NCBI GenBank assembly: GCA_035995425.1
Contig: DASYKM010000215.1
Coordinates: 12,298-76,297 of the forward strand
From: CADEED01 sp035995425
GTDB taxonomy: Bacteria; Pseudomonadota; Gammaproteobacteria; Steroidobacterales; Steroidobacteraceae
Direction: 5' to 3'
DNA: 64,000 nucleotides
How positions within the stretch are numbered: position 1 is the first letter of the stretch; each line of letters opens with the position of its first letter. Both the position numbers and the translations under genes were made by a program. Positions 53,096 through 61,514 of the stretch are shown here, in pieces. The notes beneath the pieces were generated by a model, which searched no databases, had not been told where the DNA came from, and saw only the letters and a program-made list of their open reading frames with translations.

Positions 53096-54235
53096 ATGAG
53101 CAATCGTGGGTCCTTGCTCAATCTGCTGGTTGGCGAACGCGGCACGGCGGCCTTCCTCACCATCGTCGCGCTGGTCGGCATCGTGGTGCCGGTGTTGCAC
53201 CTCGCGCCAGCGGAAGGATCGGCGCTGCAACTGTCGGGTTACACGATGACGCTGATCGGCAAGTACATGACCTACGCGCTGCTCGCCGTGGCCGTCGACC
53301 TGGTGTGGGGTTACTGCGGCATCCTGTCGCTGGGCCACGCAGCGTTCTTCGCGCTCGGCGGCTACGCCATGGGCATGTACCTGATGCGGCAGATCGGTCC
53401 GCGCGGCGTGTATGGCGACCCGGTGCTGCCCGACTTCATGGTGTTCCTCAATTACCAGGAGCTGCCGTGGTTCTGGCACGGCTTCGACCAGTTCTGGTTC
53501 GCGATGGTCATGGTCGCGCTGGTGCCAGGCCTGCTCGCGCTGGTTTTTGGCTGGCTGGCATTCCGCTCGCGCGTCACCGGCGTCTATCTATCCATCATCA
53601 CGCAGGCGCTGACCTACGCGCTGATGCTGGCGTTCTTCCGCAACGACATGGGATTCGGCGGCAACAACGGCATGACGGACTTCAAGGACATCCTCGGCTT
53701 CGCGATCAACACGCCGAGCACGCGCGTGGCACTGTTCGTGGCGAGCGCGATCGCGCTGGCGCTGGGCTACCTCGCGTGCCGGTACATCACATTGTCGCGC
53801 GCCGGGCGCGTGGTGCAGGCGATCCGTGATGCCGAGAGCCGGACGCGCTTCATCGGTTACCGCGTGGAGTCGTACAAGCTGTGGATCTTCACGTTCTCGG
53901 CGGTGCTGGCCGGCATCGCCGGCGCGCTGTACGTACCGCAGGTGGGCATCATCAACCCCGGCGAGTTCCAGCCCATCAATTCCATCGAGGTGGTGATCTG
54001 GGTGGCGGTCGGTGGGCGCGGCACGTTGTACGGCGCGGCGGCCGGCGCGGTGCTGGTCAACTACGCCAAGACTTTCTTCACCGCGGCGCTGCCGGAGTTC
54101 TGGCTCTATGCGCTCGGCCTGTTGTTTGTCGTCGTGACGCTGTTCCTGCCGCGCGGCGTGGTCGGCTTGTTAGACCGGTTCGGCGGCAAGCCGCCGGCGG
54201 TGCCGCCGCCTCCTGCCAGGGCGGTGACCGCGTGA
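53096..54235 (+). CDS. urtC: Urea ABC transporter, permease UrtC
   Basis: 379 residues with about ten helices. The family segments are YALLAVAVDLVWGYCGILSLGHAAFFALGGYAMGMYLM, RNDMGFGGNNGMTDFKDILGF and the coupling loop VQAIRDAESRTRFIGYRVESYKLW. The insert DPVLPDFMVFLNYQELPWFW is diagnostic of UrtC. It pairs with UrtB in the inner membrane. The final GTGA overlaps the start of urtD. Confidence 0.93.
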   Translation: MSNRGSLLNLLVGERGTAAFLTIVALVGIVVPVLHLAPAEGSALQLSGYTMTLIGKYMTYALLAVAVDLVWGYCGILSLGHAAFFALGGYAMGMYLMRQIGPRGVYGDPVLPDFMVFLNYQELPWFWHGFDQFWFAMVMVALVPGLLALVFGWLAFRSRVTGVYLSIITQALTYALMLAFFRNDMGFGGNNGMTDFKDILGFAINTPSTRVALFVASAIALALGYLACRYITLSRAGRVVQAIRDAESRTRFIGYRVESYKLWIFTFSAVLAGIAGALYVPQVGIINPGEFQPINSIEVVIWVAVGGRGTLYGAAAGAVLVNYAKTFFTAALPEFWLYALGLLFVVVTLFLPRGVVGLLDRFGGKPPAVPPPPARAVTA

Positions 54236-55074
54236 ACGCCGCCAAGGCCGTCAAACAGAGCTGGCAGAAGGTGTTCGGCGCGGGCACGGGATCCGATCGG
54301 CCCAGGCCCGGCGATACTTCGCACGGCACCATTCTCTACATCGAAGACATCACGGTGAGCTTCGATGGCTTTCGGGCGTTGAACAATCTCACGCTGTACA
54401 TCGACGTGGGCGAGCTGCGTTGCATCATCGGGCCGAACGGCGCCGGCAAGACCACGATGATGGATGTGATCACCGGCAAGACGCGGCCCGACTCGGGCAG
54501 CGCCTGGTTTGGCACCACCACCGATCTGCTCACTCTCACGGAACCGGAAATCGCGGAGGCGGGCATTGGACGGAAATTCCAAAAGCCGACGGTATTCGAG
54601 CAGCACAGCGTCCTGCAAAACCTGGCGCTCGCGGCCGCGGGAGACAAGTCGGTCTGGCGCACGCTGTTCAAACCCATTGCGGGCGCGCAGCTCTCGCGCA
54701 TCGAGGAGGTGCTGGTCACGGTCGGACTGAAAGAAGCGCGGAACCAGAAGGCGGGCATCCTCTCGCACGGGCAGAAGCAGTGGCTCGAGATCGGCATGCT
54801 CCTCATGCAGGATCCGCGGCTGCTGCTGGTCGATGAGCCGGTGGCCGGCATGACGCCGCAGGAAGTGGAGCGTACCGCGGAGCTGCTGCTGTCTTTGGCC
54901 GGCAGGCATTCGGTGGTGGTGGTGGAGCACGACATGGCGTTCGTGCGCTCCATCGCCCGCACCGTGACGGTGTTGCACGAAGGCTCGGTGCTCGCCGAAG
55001 GCAGCATGGACGAAGTGCAGGGTAATCCGCAGGTCATCGAGGTGTATCTCGGCGAGCCGCAGGAGAGTAGATAG
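54232..55074 (+). CDS. urtD: Urea ABC transporter, ATP-binding protein UrtD
   Basis: 280 residues from a GTG start that overlaps the urtC stop. About 35 extra N-terminal residues precede the ATPase domain (ILYIEDITVSFDGFRALNNL). Walker A is GPNGAGKTT, then RKFQKPTVFEQHSVLQNL (Q-loop), signature LSHGQKQWLEIGMLL, Walker B LLLVDEPVAGMT and H-loop VVVEHDMAFV. The SHGQKQ signature is typical of UrtD/LivG. Cytoplasmic, working with UrtE. Confidence 0.94.
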   Translation: MNAAKAVKQSWQKVFGAGTGSDRPRPGDTSHGTILYIEDITVSFDGFRALNNLTLYIDVGELRCIIGPNGAGKTTMMDVITGKTRPDSGSAWFGTTTDLLTLTEPEIAEAGIGRKFQKPTVFEQHSVLQNLALAAAGDKSVWRTLFKPIAGAQLSRIEEVLVTVGLKEARNQKAGILSHGQKQWLEIGMLLMQDPRLLLVDEPVAGMTPQEVERTAELLLSLAGRHSVVVVEHDMAFVRSIARTVTVLHEGSVLAEGSMDEVQGNPQVIEVYLGEPQESR

Positions 55075-55076
55075 CC

Positions 55077-55787
55077 GTGCTCGCCATCCAGGGACTCAAC
55101 CAGTTCTACAGCGGCAGTCACATCCTCTGGGATGTGAACCTCGATGTGCCCGAGGGTTCGTGCACCTGCCTCATGGGGCGCAACGGCATGGGCAAGACCA
55201 CGCTGCTGAAATGCATCATGGGACTGCTGCCGACAGCCTCTGGCGCGATGAGCTACGGGCTCGGATCCGGGGCGCTGGATCTCACGAAGACGGCGGCCGA
55301 CCGGCGTGCGCGCCTCGGCATCGCGTACGTGCCGCAGGGGCGCGAGATCTTCTCGCAGCTGACCGTCGAGGAGAACCTGCGCATCGGCTTCGATGCGCGG
55401 CGCGGCGGGAAAATCAAGGAAGTGCCGGAGCACATCTTCGGATGGTTTCCGGTGCTGAAGAAAATGTTGAAGCGCAGGGGAGGAGACTTGTCGGGCGGTC
55501 AGCAGCAACAGCTCGCGATCGGTCGCGCCATGGTGCTCGATCCGAAGCTGTTGATTCTCGATGAGCCCGCCGAGGGGATTCAACCCAATATCGTCGCCGA
55601 GATCGGCGACATCATCCTGCGGCTCAACCGCGAGGCGAAACTCACCGTGCTGCTGGTCGAGCAGAAGCTGCCATTCGCGCGGCGCGTGGCGAGCGAGTTC
55701 CGCATCATCGACAAGGGTCGCATCGTCGGCGGTGGCGAGATCGCCGCGCTCACCGACGATCTCGTCCACCAGCATCTGACGGTGTGA
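55077..55787 (+). CDS. urtE: Urea ABC transporter, ATP-binding protein UrtE
   Basis: 236 residues from a GTG start two bases after urtD. Typical UrtE/LivF motifs: MLAIQGLNQFYSGSHILWDV, Walker A GRNGMGKTT, AYVPQGREIFSQLTVEENL, signature LSGGQQQQLAIGRAM, Walker B LLILDEPAEGIQPNIV and VEQKLPFARRVA. It supplies ATP hydrolysis to the urea importer. ureD starts four bases after its stop, which joins transport and urease genes in one operon. Confidence 0.94.
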   Translation: MLAIQGLNQFYSGSHILWDVNLDVPEGSCTCLMGRNGMGKTTLLKCIMGLLPTASGAMSYGLGSGALDLTKTAADRRARLGIAYVPQGREIFSQLTVEENLRIGFDARRGGKIKEVPEHIFGWFPVLKKMLKRRGGDLSGGQQQQLAIGRAMVLDPKLLILDEPAEGIQPNIVAEIGDIILRLNREAKLTVLLVEQKLPFARRVASEFRIIDKGRIVGGGEIAALTDDLVHQHLTV

Positions 55788-55791
55788 GCTC

Positions 55792-56658
55792 GTGAACAGC
55801 GCAACTGCCCGCGATTCGCCCGGTTGGCAGGCCGAGCTGCGCCTGAGATTCGATGGGGGTGCCCACCTCGGTCGCACTCGACTCGTCGAGCGTCATCACA
55901 AAGGTCCGCTCATCGTTCAACGGCCGTTCTACCCCGAGGGCGATCCCTGCCACGTGTACCTCGTGCACCCGCCCGGTGGTGTCGTCGGCGGCGATGAACT
56001 GCGCATCGACGTGCAGGTGGAGGCGGGCGCGCACGCCTTGATCACGACTCCCGCGGCCACCAAGTTCTATCGCTGCGACGCCCGCTTTTCCTCGCAGACG
56101 CAGGAACTGCGCGCCGCGGGCGCCACACTCGAGTGGTTGCCGCAGGAAAACATTTTCTATCGCGGCGCCGACGCGCGCATCGCGACCCGCGTGCAGGTCG
56201 ACGCGGACTCGCGCTTCATCGGTTGGGAGATCAATTGCCTCGGATTGCCGGCCCGTGGCGAACCCTTCGATGCCGGTGCCCTGCGCCTCGACCTGGAGCT
56301 CTGGAGATCCGTGCCCGCGAACAATTCCGCGCCGGTCAGCTTCGGCCCCATTTTCCTCGACCGGATGCGGCTCACCGGCGATTCCGCGGCGCGTGCGGCG
56401 CGCTGGGGCCTCGGCGGAAAGGAAGCGGTCGGTACTTTGTTAGCCACCCCGGCGACACGGGCGCAGGTCGACTCGGTTCGCGCGCTCACGGCCGACGAGC
56501 CGTACGCCGCGGTCTCGCTGGTCGATGGCGTGCTGGTGTTGCGCGCGCTCGCGCCCCAGGCCGAAGCGGTGCGCAAGCTTTTCATCGCCGCCTGGCAGCG
56601 CCTGCGTCCGGCCGTCATCGGTCGCGACGCGGTGTTGCCGCGCATCTGGAATACCTGA
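55792..56658 (+). CDS. ureD: Urease accessory protein UreD
   Basis: 288 residues from a GTG start. Hallmarks are AELRLRFDGGAHLGRTRLVERHHKGPL, VYLVHPPGGVVGGDELRIDVQVE, the conserved HALITTPAATKFYRC, and LEWLPQENIFYRGADARI. UreD binds apo-urease and, with UreF and UreG, channels nickel into it. Length is normal. It lies directly between urtE and ureA. Confidence 0.94.
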   Translation: MNSATARDSPGWQAELRLRFDGGAHLGRTRLVERHHKGPLIVQRPFYPEGDPCHVYLVHPPGGVVGGDELRIDVQVEAGAHALITTPAATKFYRCDARFSSQTQELRAAGATLEWLPQENIFYRGADARIATRVQVDADSRFIGWEINCLGLPARGEPFDAGALRLDLELWRSVPANNSAPVSFGPIFLDRMRLTGDSAARAARWGLGGKEAVGTLLATPATRAQVDSVRALTADEPYAAVSLVDGVLVLRALAPQAEAVRKLFIAAWQRLRPAVIGRDAVLPRIWNT

Positions 56659-56659
56659 C

Positions 56660-56962
56660 ATGGAATTGACCCCACGCGAGAAGGACAAACTACTGCTGTT
56701 CACCGCGGCGCTGGTGGCCGAGCGCCGCAAGGCGCGCGGGCTCAAGCTCAACTACCCCGAAGCAGTGGCGCTGATCTCCGCCGCCATACTCGAAGGCGCG
56801 CGCGACGGCCGCACCGTTGCCGACCTCATGAGCTTCGGCGCCACCATTCTCGGGCGCGGCGACGTCATGGACGGGGTGCCCGAGATGATTCCCGAAGTGC
56901 AGGTCGAGGCCACGTTTCCCGACGGCACCAAGCTCGTGACCGTGCACCACCCCATTCCTTGA
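56660..56962 (+). CDS. ureA: Urease gamma subunit
   Basis: 100 residues, the standard UreA length. The sequence MELTPREKDKLLLFTAALVAERRKARGLKLNYPEAVALIS and VPEMIPEVQVEATFPDGTKLVTVHHPI are nearly the consensus. It is a structural subunit of the (UreABC)3 enzyme. It starts one base after the ureD stop. Confidence 0.97.
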   Translation: MELTPREKDKLLLFTAALVAERRKARGLKLNYPEAVALISAAILEGARDGRTVADLMSFGATILGRGDVMDGVPEMIPEVQVEATFPDGTKLVTVHHPIP

Positions 56963-56981
56963 GCAAAGGCCTGAAGCACCC

Positions 56982-57290
56982 ATGAATCCGGGAGAAATCT
57001 TCTGCGCGGACTCCGACATCGAGATCAACGCCGGCCGCCAGACGCTGACGATGACTGTCGCCAACACCGGCGACCGGCCCATCCAGGTCGGCTCTCACTA
57101 CCACTTTTTCGAGACCAACAAGGCATTGCGTTTCCAGCGCGACGCCACCCGGGGCTTCCGTCTCAACATCGCCGCCGGCACCGCGGTGCGTTTCGAGCCA
57201 GGCCAGGAACGTGAAGTCGAGCTCGTGGCGTATGGCGGCGCCCGCGAAGTGTTCGGCTTCGATGGAAAAATCATGGGGAAACTGCCATGA
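56982..57290 (+). CDS. ureB: Urease beta subunit
   Basis: 102 residues. The diagnostic segments are MNPGEIFCADSDIEINAGRQ, VANTGDRPIQVGSHYHFFETN, and ALRFQRDATRGFRLNIAAGTAVRFEPGQEREVELVAYGG. It is a separate subunit rather than fused to UreA. It lies 19 bases after ureA and 10 before ureC. Confidence 0.97.
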   Translation: MNPGEIFCADSDIEINAGRQTLTMTVANTGDRPIQVGSHYHFFETNKALRFQRDATRGFRLNIAAGTAVRFEPGQEREVELVAYGGAREVFGFDGKIMGKLP

Positions 57291-57300
57291 CGGTCTCTTC

Positions 57301-59019
57301 ATGACCAGGATCGGCCGCCGTGCCTATGCCGAAATGTACGGCCCGACCGCGGGCGACCGCGTTCGCCTCGGCGATACCGAGCTCATCATCGAAGTGGAGC
57401 GCGACCACACTATCTACGGCGAGGAAGTGAAGTTCGGCGGCGGCAAGGTGATTCGCGACGGCATGGGCCAGAGCCAGCGCGGCGCCCGGGACGTGGCCGA
57501 CACGGTGATCACGAACGCGCTCATCGTCGATCACTGGGGAATCGTCAAGGCTGACATCGGCCTCAAGGAAGGGCGCATCGCCGGCATCGGCAAGGCCGGC
57601 AATCCGGATGTCCAGCCCGGCGTCGACATCATCATTGGTGCCGGCACCGAGATCATCGCCGGCGAAGGCCTGATAGCCACCGCCGGCGCAATAGACGCGC
57701 ACATCCACTTCATCTGCCCGCAACAGGTCGACGACGCCATGATGTCAGGTGTCACCACCATGATCGGTGGTGGCACCGGCCCCGCGGCGGGCACCAGCGC
57801 GACCACCTGCACGCCGGGGCCCTGGCACATCGGCCGCATGTACCAGGCGCTGGAAGAGCTGCCGCTCAATTTCGGATTGTTAGGCAAGGGCAACGCCAGC
57901 CTGCCCGGGCCGTTGAGCGAACAGATCGAAGCCGGCGTCATGGGGCTCAAGCTGCACGAGGATTGGGGCACGACACCCGCCGCCATCGACAACTGTCTGA
58001 ACGTCGCCGAGAAATACGACATCCAGGTGGCCATTCACACCGACACGCTCAACGAGTCCGGATTCCTCGAAGACACGCTGGCCGCGTTCAAGGGCCGCGC
58101 CATTCACACCTATCACACCGAAGGTGCCGGCGGCGGGCACGCGCCCGACATCATCAAGGCCTGCGGCGAATCCAACGTGCTGCCGTCGTCGACGAACCCG
58201 ACCCGGCCGTACACCGTGAACACGGTCGACGAGCATCTCGACATGCTCATGGTGTGTCATCACCTCGATCCCGGCATCGCCGAAGACGTGGCGTTCGCCG
58301 AGTCGCGCATTCGTCGCGAGACCATCGCCGCCGAAGACATCCTGCACGACCTGGGCGCGATGTCGATGATCTCCTCGGATTCACAGGCCATGGGACGGAT
58401 TGGTGAAGTGATCACGCGGACCTGGCAGACCGCGCACAAGATGAAGGTGCAGCGCGGGCCGTTGAAGCCCCCCGGTTCATCAGGCACGGAAATCCACAAC
58501 GACAATTTTCGCGTCAAGCGCTATGTGGCGAAGTACACGATCAATCCGGCGATCACGCATGGCATCGCGCACGAAGTCGGGTCGATAGAACCCGGCAAGC
58601 TCGCGGACATCGTGCTGTGGAAGCCGGCATTCTTTGGCGCCAAGACCGCCATGATCATCAAGGGCGGCATGATCGTCGCCGCGCCCATGGGCGATCCGAA
58701 TGCATCGATCCCGACACCGCAGCCGGTTCATTACCGTCCCATGTTCGGGGCCCTGGCCGGCGCACGCGCCGCCACCTGCGTGAGTTTCGTGTCACAGGCC
58801 GGCCTCGCGAGCGGCATGGCCGGGAAGTTAGGGCTGAAAAAGCGCCTGGTCGCGGTGAAGAACACCCGGACCGTCCGCAAGAAGGACCTGGTGTTGAACG
58901 ACTATCAGCCGAAGATCGAAGTGGATTCGCAGACCTACGAAGTGCGCGCCGACGGCGAGCTGCTGCGCTGCGAGCCGGCCAGCGTATTGCCGCTGGCACA
59001 ACGCTATTTTCTGTTTTGA
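57301..59019 (+). CDS. ureC: Urease alpha (catalytic) subunit
   Basis: 572 residues. All nickel-site residues can be found: AIDAHIHF (two His), the carbamylated lysine in GLKLHEDWG, HTDTLNESG, TYHTEGAGGGHAPD, the flap MVCHHLDP with the catalytic His, and the ligand Asp in SMISSDSQAMGR. It hydrolyses urea to ammonia and carbamate in the cytosol. The ATG of MTRIGRRAYAEMYGPT matches the family start. The enzyme looks fully functional. Confidence 0.97.
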   Translation: MTRIGRRAYAEMYGPTAGDRVRLGDTELIIEVERDHTIYGEEVKFGGGKVIRDGMGQSQRGARDVADTVITNALIVDHWGIVKADIGLKEGRIAGIGKAGNPDVQPGVDIIIGAGTEIIAGEGLIATAGAIDAHIHFICPQQVDDAMMSGVTTMIGGGTGPAAGTSATTCTPGPWHIGRMYQALEELPLNFGLLGKGNASLPGPLSEQIEAGVMGLKLHEDWGTTPAAIDNCLNVAEKYDIQVAIHTDTLNESGFLEDTLAAFKGRAIHTYHTEGAGGGHAPDIIKACGESNVLPSSTNPTRPYTVNTVDEHLDMLMVCHHLDPGIAEDVAFAESRIRRETIAAEDILHDLGAMSMISSDSQAMGRIGEVITRTWQTAHKMKVQRGPLKPPGSSGTEIHNDNFRVKRYVAKYTINPAITHGIAHEVGSIEPGKLADIVLWKPAFFGAKTAMIIKGGMIVAAPMGDPNASIPTPQPVHYRPMFGALAGARAATCVSFVSQAGLASGMAGKLGLKKRLVAVKNTRTVRKKDLVLNDYQPKIEVDSQTYEVRADGELLRCEPASVLPLAQRYFLF

Positions 59020-59042
59020 ACGGCATTCGACCGGGAAATCTC

Positions 59043-59510
59043 TTGCTCAAGGTCAACCTGAAGCTCGATCGCTCCACCGACCATCCGCGCATGGCGGACC
59101 GCAAACTGGTGCTGCCCTTCGGTGAACGGGCCAAGAGCCGCCTGCGGGCGTTGCTCGACAATGGCGAGGAGGCGGGCCTGTTCCTCGAGCGCGGTTCGGT
59201 GTTGCGTCACGGCGATCTGCTGCTCGCCGATGACGGCCGCGTGGTGGAAGTGCTGGCCGCGACCGAGACCGTGTCCACGGTTCACACGCGTGACCCGCTG
59301 ATGCTGGCGCGCGCGAGCTATCACCTCGGCAATCGCCACGTGGCGTTGCAGATCGGCGCCGGCTGGCTGCGCTACCAGCACGATCACGTGCTCGACGACA
59401 TGCTGCGAGGTTTCGGTCTCGAGGTGCACGTCGAGCAGGCGCCGTTCGAACCGGAAGGGGGCGCCTATGTCGCGGCCTCGCACCAGCCGCACGCACATCA
59501 TCACGACTGA
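59043..59510 (+). CDS. ureE: Urease accessory nickel chaperone UreE
   Basis: 155 residues from a TTG (MLKVNLKLD) with GGGAAA upstream. Another in-frame TTG at 59016 would overlap the ureC stop. The N-terminal domain (RKLVLPFGERAKSRLRALL) binds the partner. The C-terminal domain has the family motif YHLGNRHVALQIG and a nickel-binding His (HDHVLDDMLRGFGL). The tail HQPHAHHHD is a histidine-rich nickel store. The 3' end overlaps ureF by 44 bases. Confidence 0.92.
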   Translation: MLKVNLKLDRSTDHPRMADRKLVLPFGERAKSRLRALLDNGEEAGLFLERGSVLRHGDLLLADDGRVVEVLAATETVSTVHTRDPLMLARASYHLGNRHVALQIGAGWLRYQHDHVLDDMLRGFGLEVHVEQAPFEPEGGAYVAASHQPHAHHHD

Positions 59511-60213
59511 AGCGGCGGCGCCGGACGCGCACGCTTCCCTTCAGCTGTTGCGGCTGCTGCACCTGGCGAGTCCGGCGTTGCCCATCGGCGCGTTTCACTT
59601 TTCGCAAGGTCTGGAATACGCCGTCGAAGTTGGCTGGGTCAGGAACGAGGCCGATGCACTCGATTGGATCGCAGGCCTGGCCGGCGCCAGCCTCGCTACT
59701 CTCGACCTGCCGGTGTTGCACCGTTTGCGGACAGCTTGGGGACGAGAAGATCGTGCCGGCGTCTTGCGATGGAACGCGTTTCTGATCGCATCGCGGGAAA
59801 CCGAAGAGCTGCGGCTCGAAGACCGCCACCTGGGCAGCGCGCTGCTCCGTGTGCTGGTGGAGCTCGAGCTCGTTACGGATCTATTCCCGGCGAAGACCGC
59901 ACAGAACTCGATCGGGGTCGCACACGCGACCGCGTTTGCATTCGCCTGCGCTCGCTGGGCTATCAACTCCGAGGCCGCCTTGCAGACCTATTCCTGGGCC
60001 TGGGTGGAAAATCAGGTGCTTGCGGCCGTGAAGCTCGTGCCCTTGGGGCAAAGTGCCGGCCAGCGCATGCTGCATGCGCTCAATACTCGGCTCGCCGCGC
60101 TTTGCCGTCGGGCTATCGAGTGCGAGGATTCCGACATCGGGATATCCACAGCCCTGAGCGCCGTGGCCAGCGGACGCCACGAGACGCAATACACGCGACT
60201 CTTCCGTTCGTAA
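59467..60213 (+). CDS. ureF: Urease accessory protein UreF
   Basis: 248 residues. Conserved parts are LLRLLHLASPALPIGAFHFSQGLEYAVEVGWV, FLIASRETEELRLEDRHLGSALLRVL, VAHATAFAFACARW and SWAWVENQVLAAVKLVPLGQSAGQRML. UreF bridges UreD and UreG during nickel insertion. About 20 residues of extra N-terminus come from the overlap with ureE; the true start may be further in. It is the last gene of the operon, and ureG is elsewhere. Confidence 0.93.
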   Translation: MSRPRTSRTHIITTEAAAPDAHASLQLLRLLHLASPALPIGAFHFSQGLEYAVEVGWVRNEADALDWIAGLAGASLATLDLPVLHRLRTAWGREDRAGVLRWNAFLIASRETEELRLEDRHLGSALLRVLVELELVTDLFPAKTAQNSIGVAHATAFAFACARWAINSEAALQTYSWAWVENQVLAAVKLVPLGQSAGQRMLHALNTRLAALCRRAIECEDSDIGISTALSAVASGRHETQYTRLFRS

Positions 60214-60299
60214 CTCTTTGTTCGTGGTGGCTGGCCCAGTGAGCTAGAATCGCCGCCACTGCCGGCGAACCTCTCAACCCTCGCCGTGCCAAAAATAAA

Positions 60300-61493
60300 A
60301 TGCCTTCACGCGTTCAGCTGATATCAGCGGCTGTAGCCGCTTTGTTTGTCGCCGCCTGCAGCAAGCAGCAGGCCCCGCAGCAGCCGCCGCCTCCTGAAGT
60401 CGGCGTAGTCGTCGTGCATGCCGGTCCCGTGCCGCTGGTGCGCGAGGCGTCCGGGCGACTCGCGCCCACGCGCGCCTCCGACGTGCGCGCCCGCGTCCCC
60501 GGGGTGCTGCAGAAGCGCCTATATAAGGAAGGCTCGATGGTCAAAGAGGGCGATCCCCTCGTGGTCATCGACACCGCGCCTTATCGCGCGCAGCTCGCGG
60601 CAGCCAGTGCCAACCTGGAGCAGGCCGAAGCCGCGGCTACCAATGCCAAGGTGACCGCCAATCGCAACCGCGAGCTGTCCAAGCAGCAGCTCGTGTCGCG
60701 CATGCAGCTCGACGATTCCGAAGCGCTCGAGCGTTCCGCGGCCGCCCAGGTGTCGGCGGCCAGGGCGCAGTTGCAAACCGCGCGCATCAACCTCGGTTAC
60801 GCGACGATCACCGCGCCCATTTCCGGCCGCGCCAGCCAGCTGCGCGTGCTCGAAGGCGCGTTGGTGGGGCAGGGCGAGGCCACGCTGCTAACTACCATCG
60901 AGCAGGTGGACCCGATCTACGTGTACTTCGATCAGCCGGCGGCGGAATTCGAGCGCCTGCAGCGCGCGCAGGTCTCGGGCGCGGTAGCGCTCGCCCAGGG
61001 TTCCCTCGCCGAGGTTCGCCTGCTGCGCGCCGACGGCAGCCTGTACGACGAAATGGGCACGCTCGATTTCTCCGACTACAGCGTGAACCCCACCACCAGC
61101 GCCGTGGCGTTCCGGGGCAAGGTGGCCAATCCGAACCGCGTGCTCCTGCCGGGCATGTACGTGAACGTGCGGCTGACCGTCGGCACCTTGAACAAGGGAT
61201 TTCGCGTACCGCAGCTTGCGGTGCAGCGCGACGGGCAGGGCCCGTATGTGCTGGTGGCCGGCGCCGACGGCAAGGTGGCGCAGAAACGCATCGAGACCGT
61301 ATCGGTGGTGAACAACGACTCGATCATTTCCAGTGGCCTCGCCGACGGCGACCAGGTCATCGTCAACAATCTGCAGAAGATCCAGCCGGGCATGCCCGTC
61401 AAGGCGACGCCAGCACCGGCGCCTGCGACCGAGGCTGCCACAACGCCGGCGGCCGATCCTGCCAAGCCAGCCGGCGGCTCCAGCGCCAACTAA
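60300..61493 (+). CDS. RND efflux periplasmic adaptor (membrane fusion lipoprotein)
   Basis: 397 residues. The leader MPSRVQLISAAVAALFVAACSK ends in a lipobox (FVAAC), so it should be a lipoprotein. The order is a beta-barrel/lipoyl half (VRARVPGVLQKRLYKEGSMVKEGDPLVVID), a long helical hairpin (about 100-155), the second lipoyl half (INLGYATITAPISGRASQLRV) and a beta-barrel (VNPTTSAVAFRGKVANPNRVLLPGMYVNVRL). The AcrA/MexA pattern is clear. The C-terminus is an Ala/Pro-rich tail. It is followed after 21 bases by the pump gene. Confidence 0.93.
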   Translation: MPSRVQLISAAVAALFVAACSKQQAPQQPPPPEVGVVVVHAGPVPLVREASGRLAPTRASDVRARVPGVLQKRLYKEGSMVKEGDPLVVIDTAPYRAQLAAASANLEQAEAAATNAKVTANRNRELSKQQLVSRMQLDDSEALERSAAAQVSAARAQLQTARINLGYATITAPISGRASQLRVLEGALVGQGEATLLTTIEQVDPIYVYFDQPAAEFERLQRAQVSGAVALAQGSLAEVRLLRADGSLYDEMGTLDFSDYSVNPTTSAVAFRGKVANPNRVLLPGMYVNVRLTVGTLNKGFRVPQLAVQRDGQGPYVLVAGADGKVAQKRIETVSVVNNDSIISSGLADGDQVIVNNLQKIQPGMPVKATPAPAPATEAATTPAADPAKPAGGSSAN

Positions 61494-61514
61494 CTAGCGT
61501 CACCGGGACAGGCC

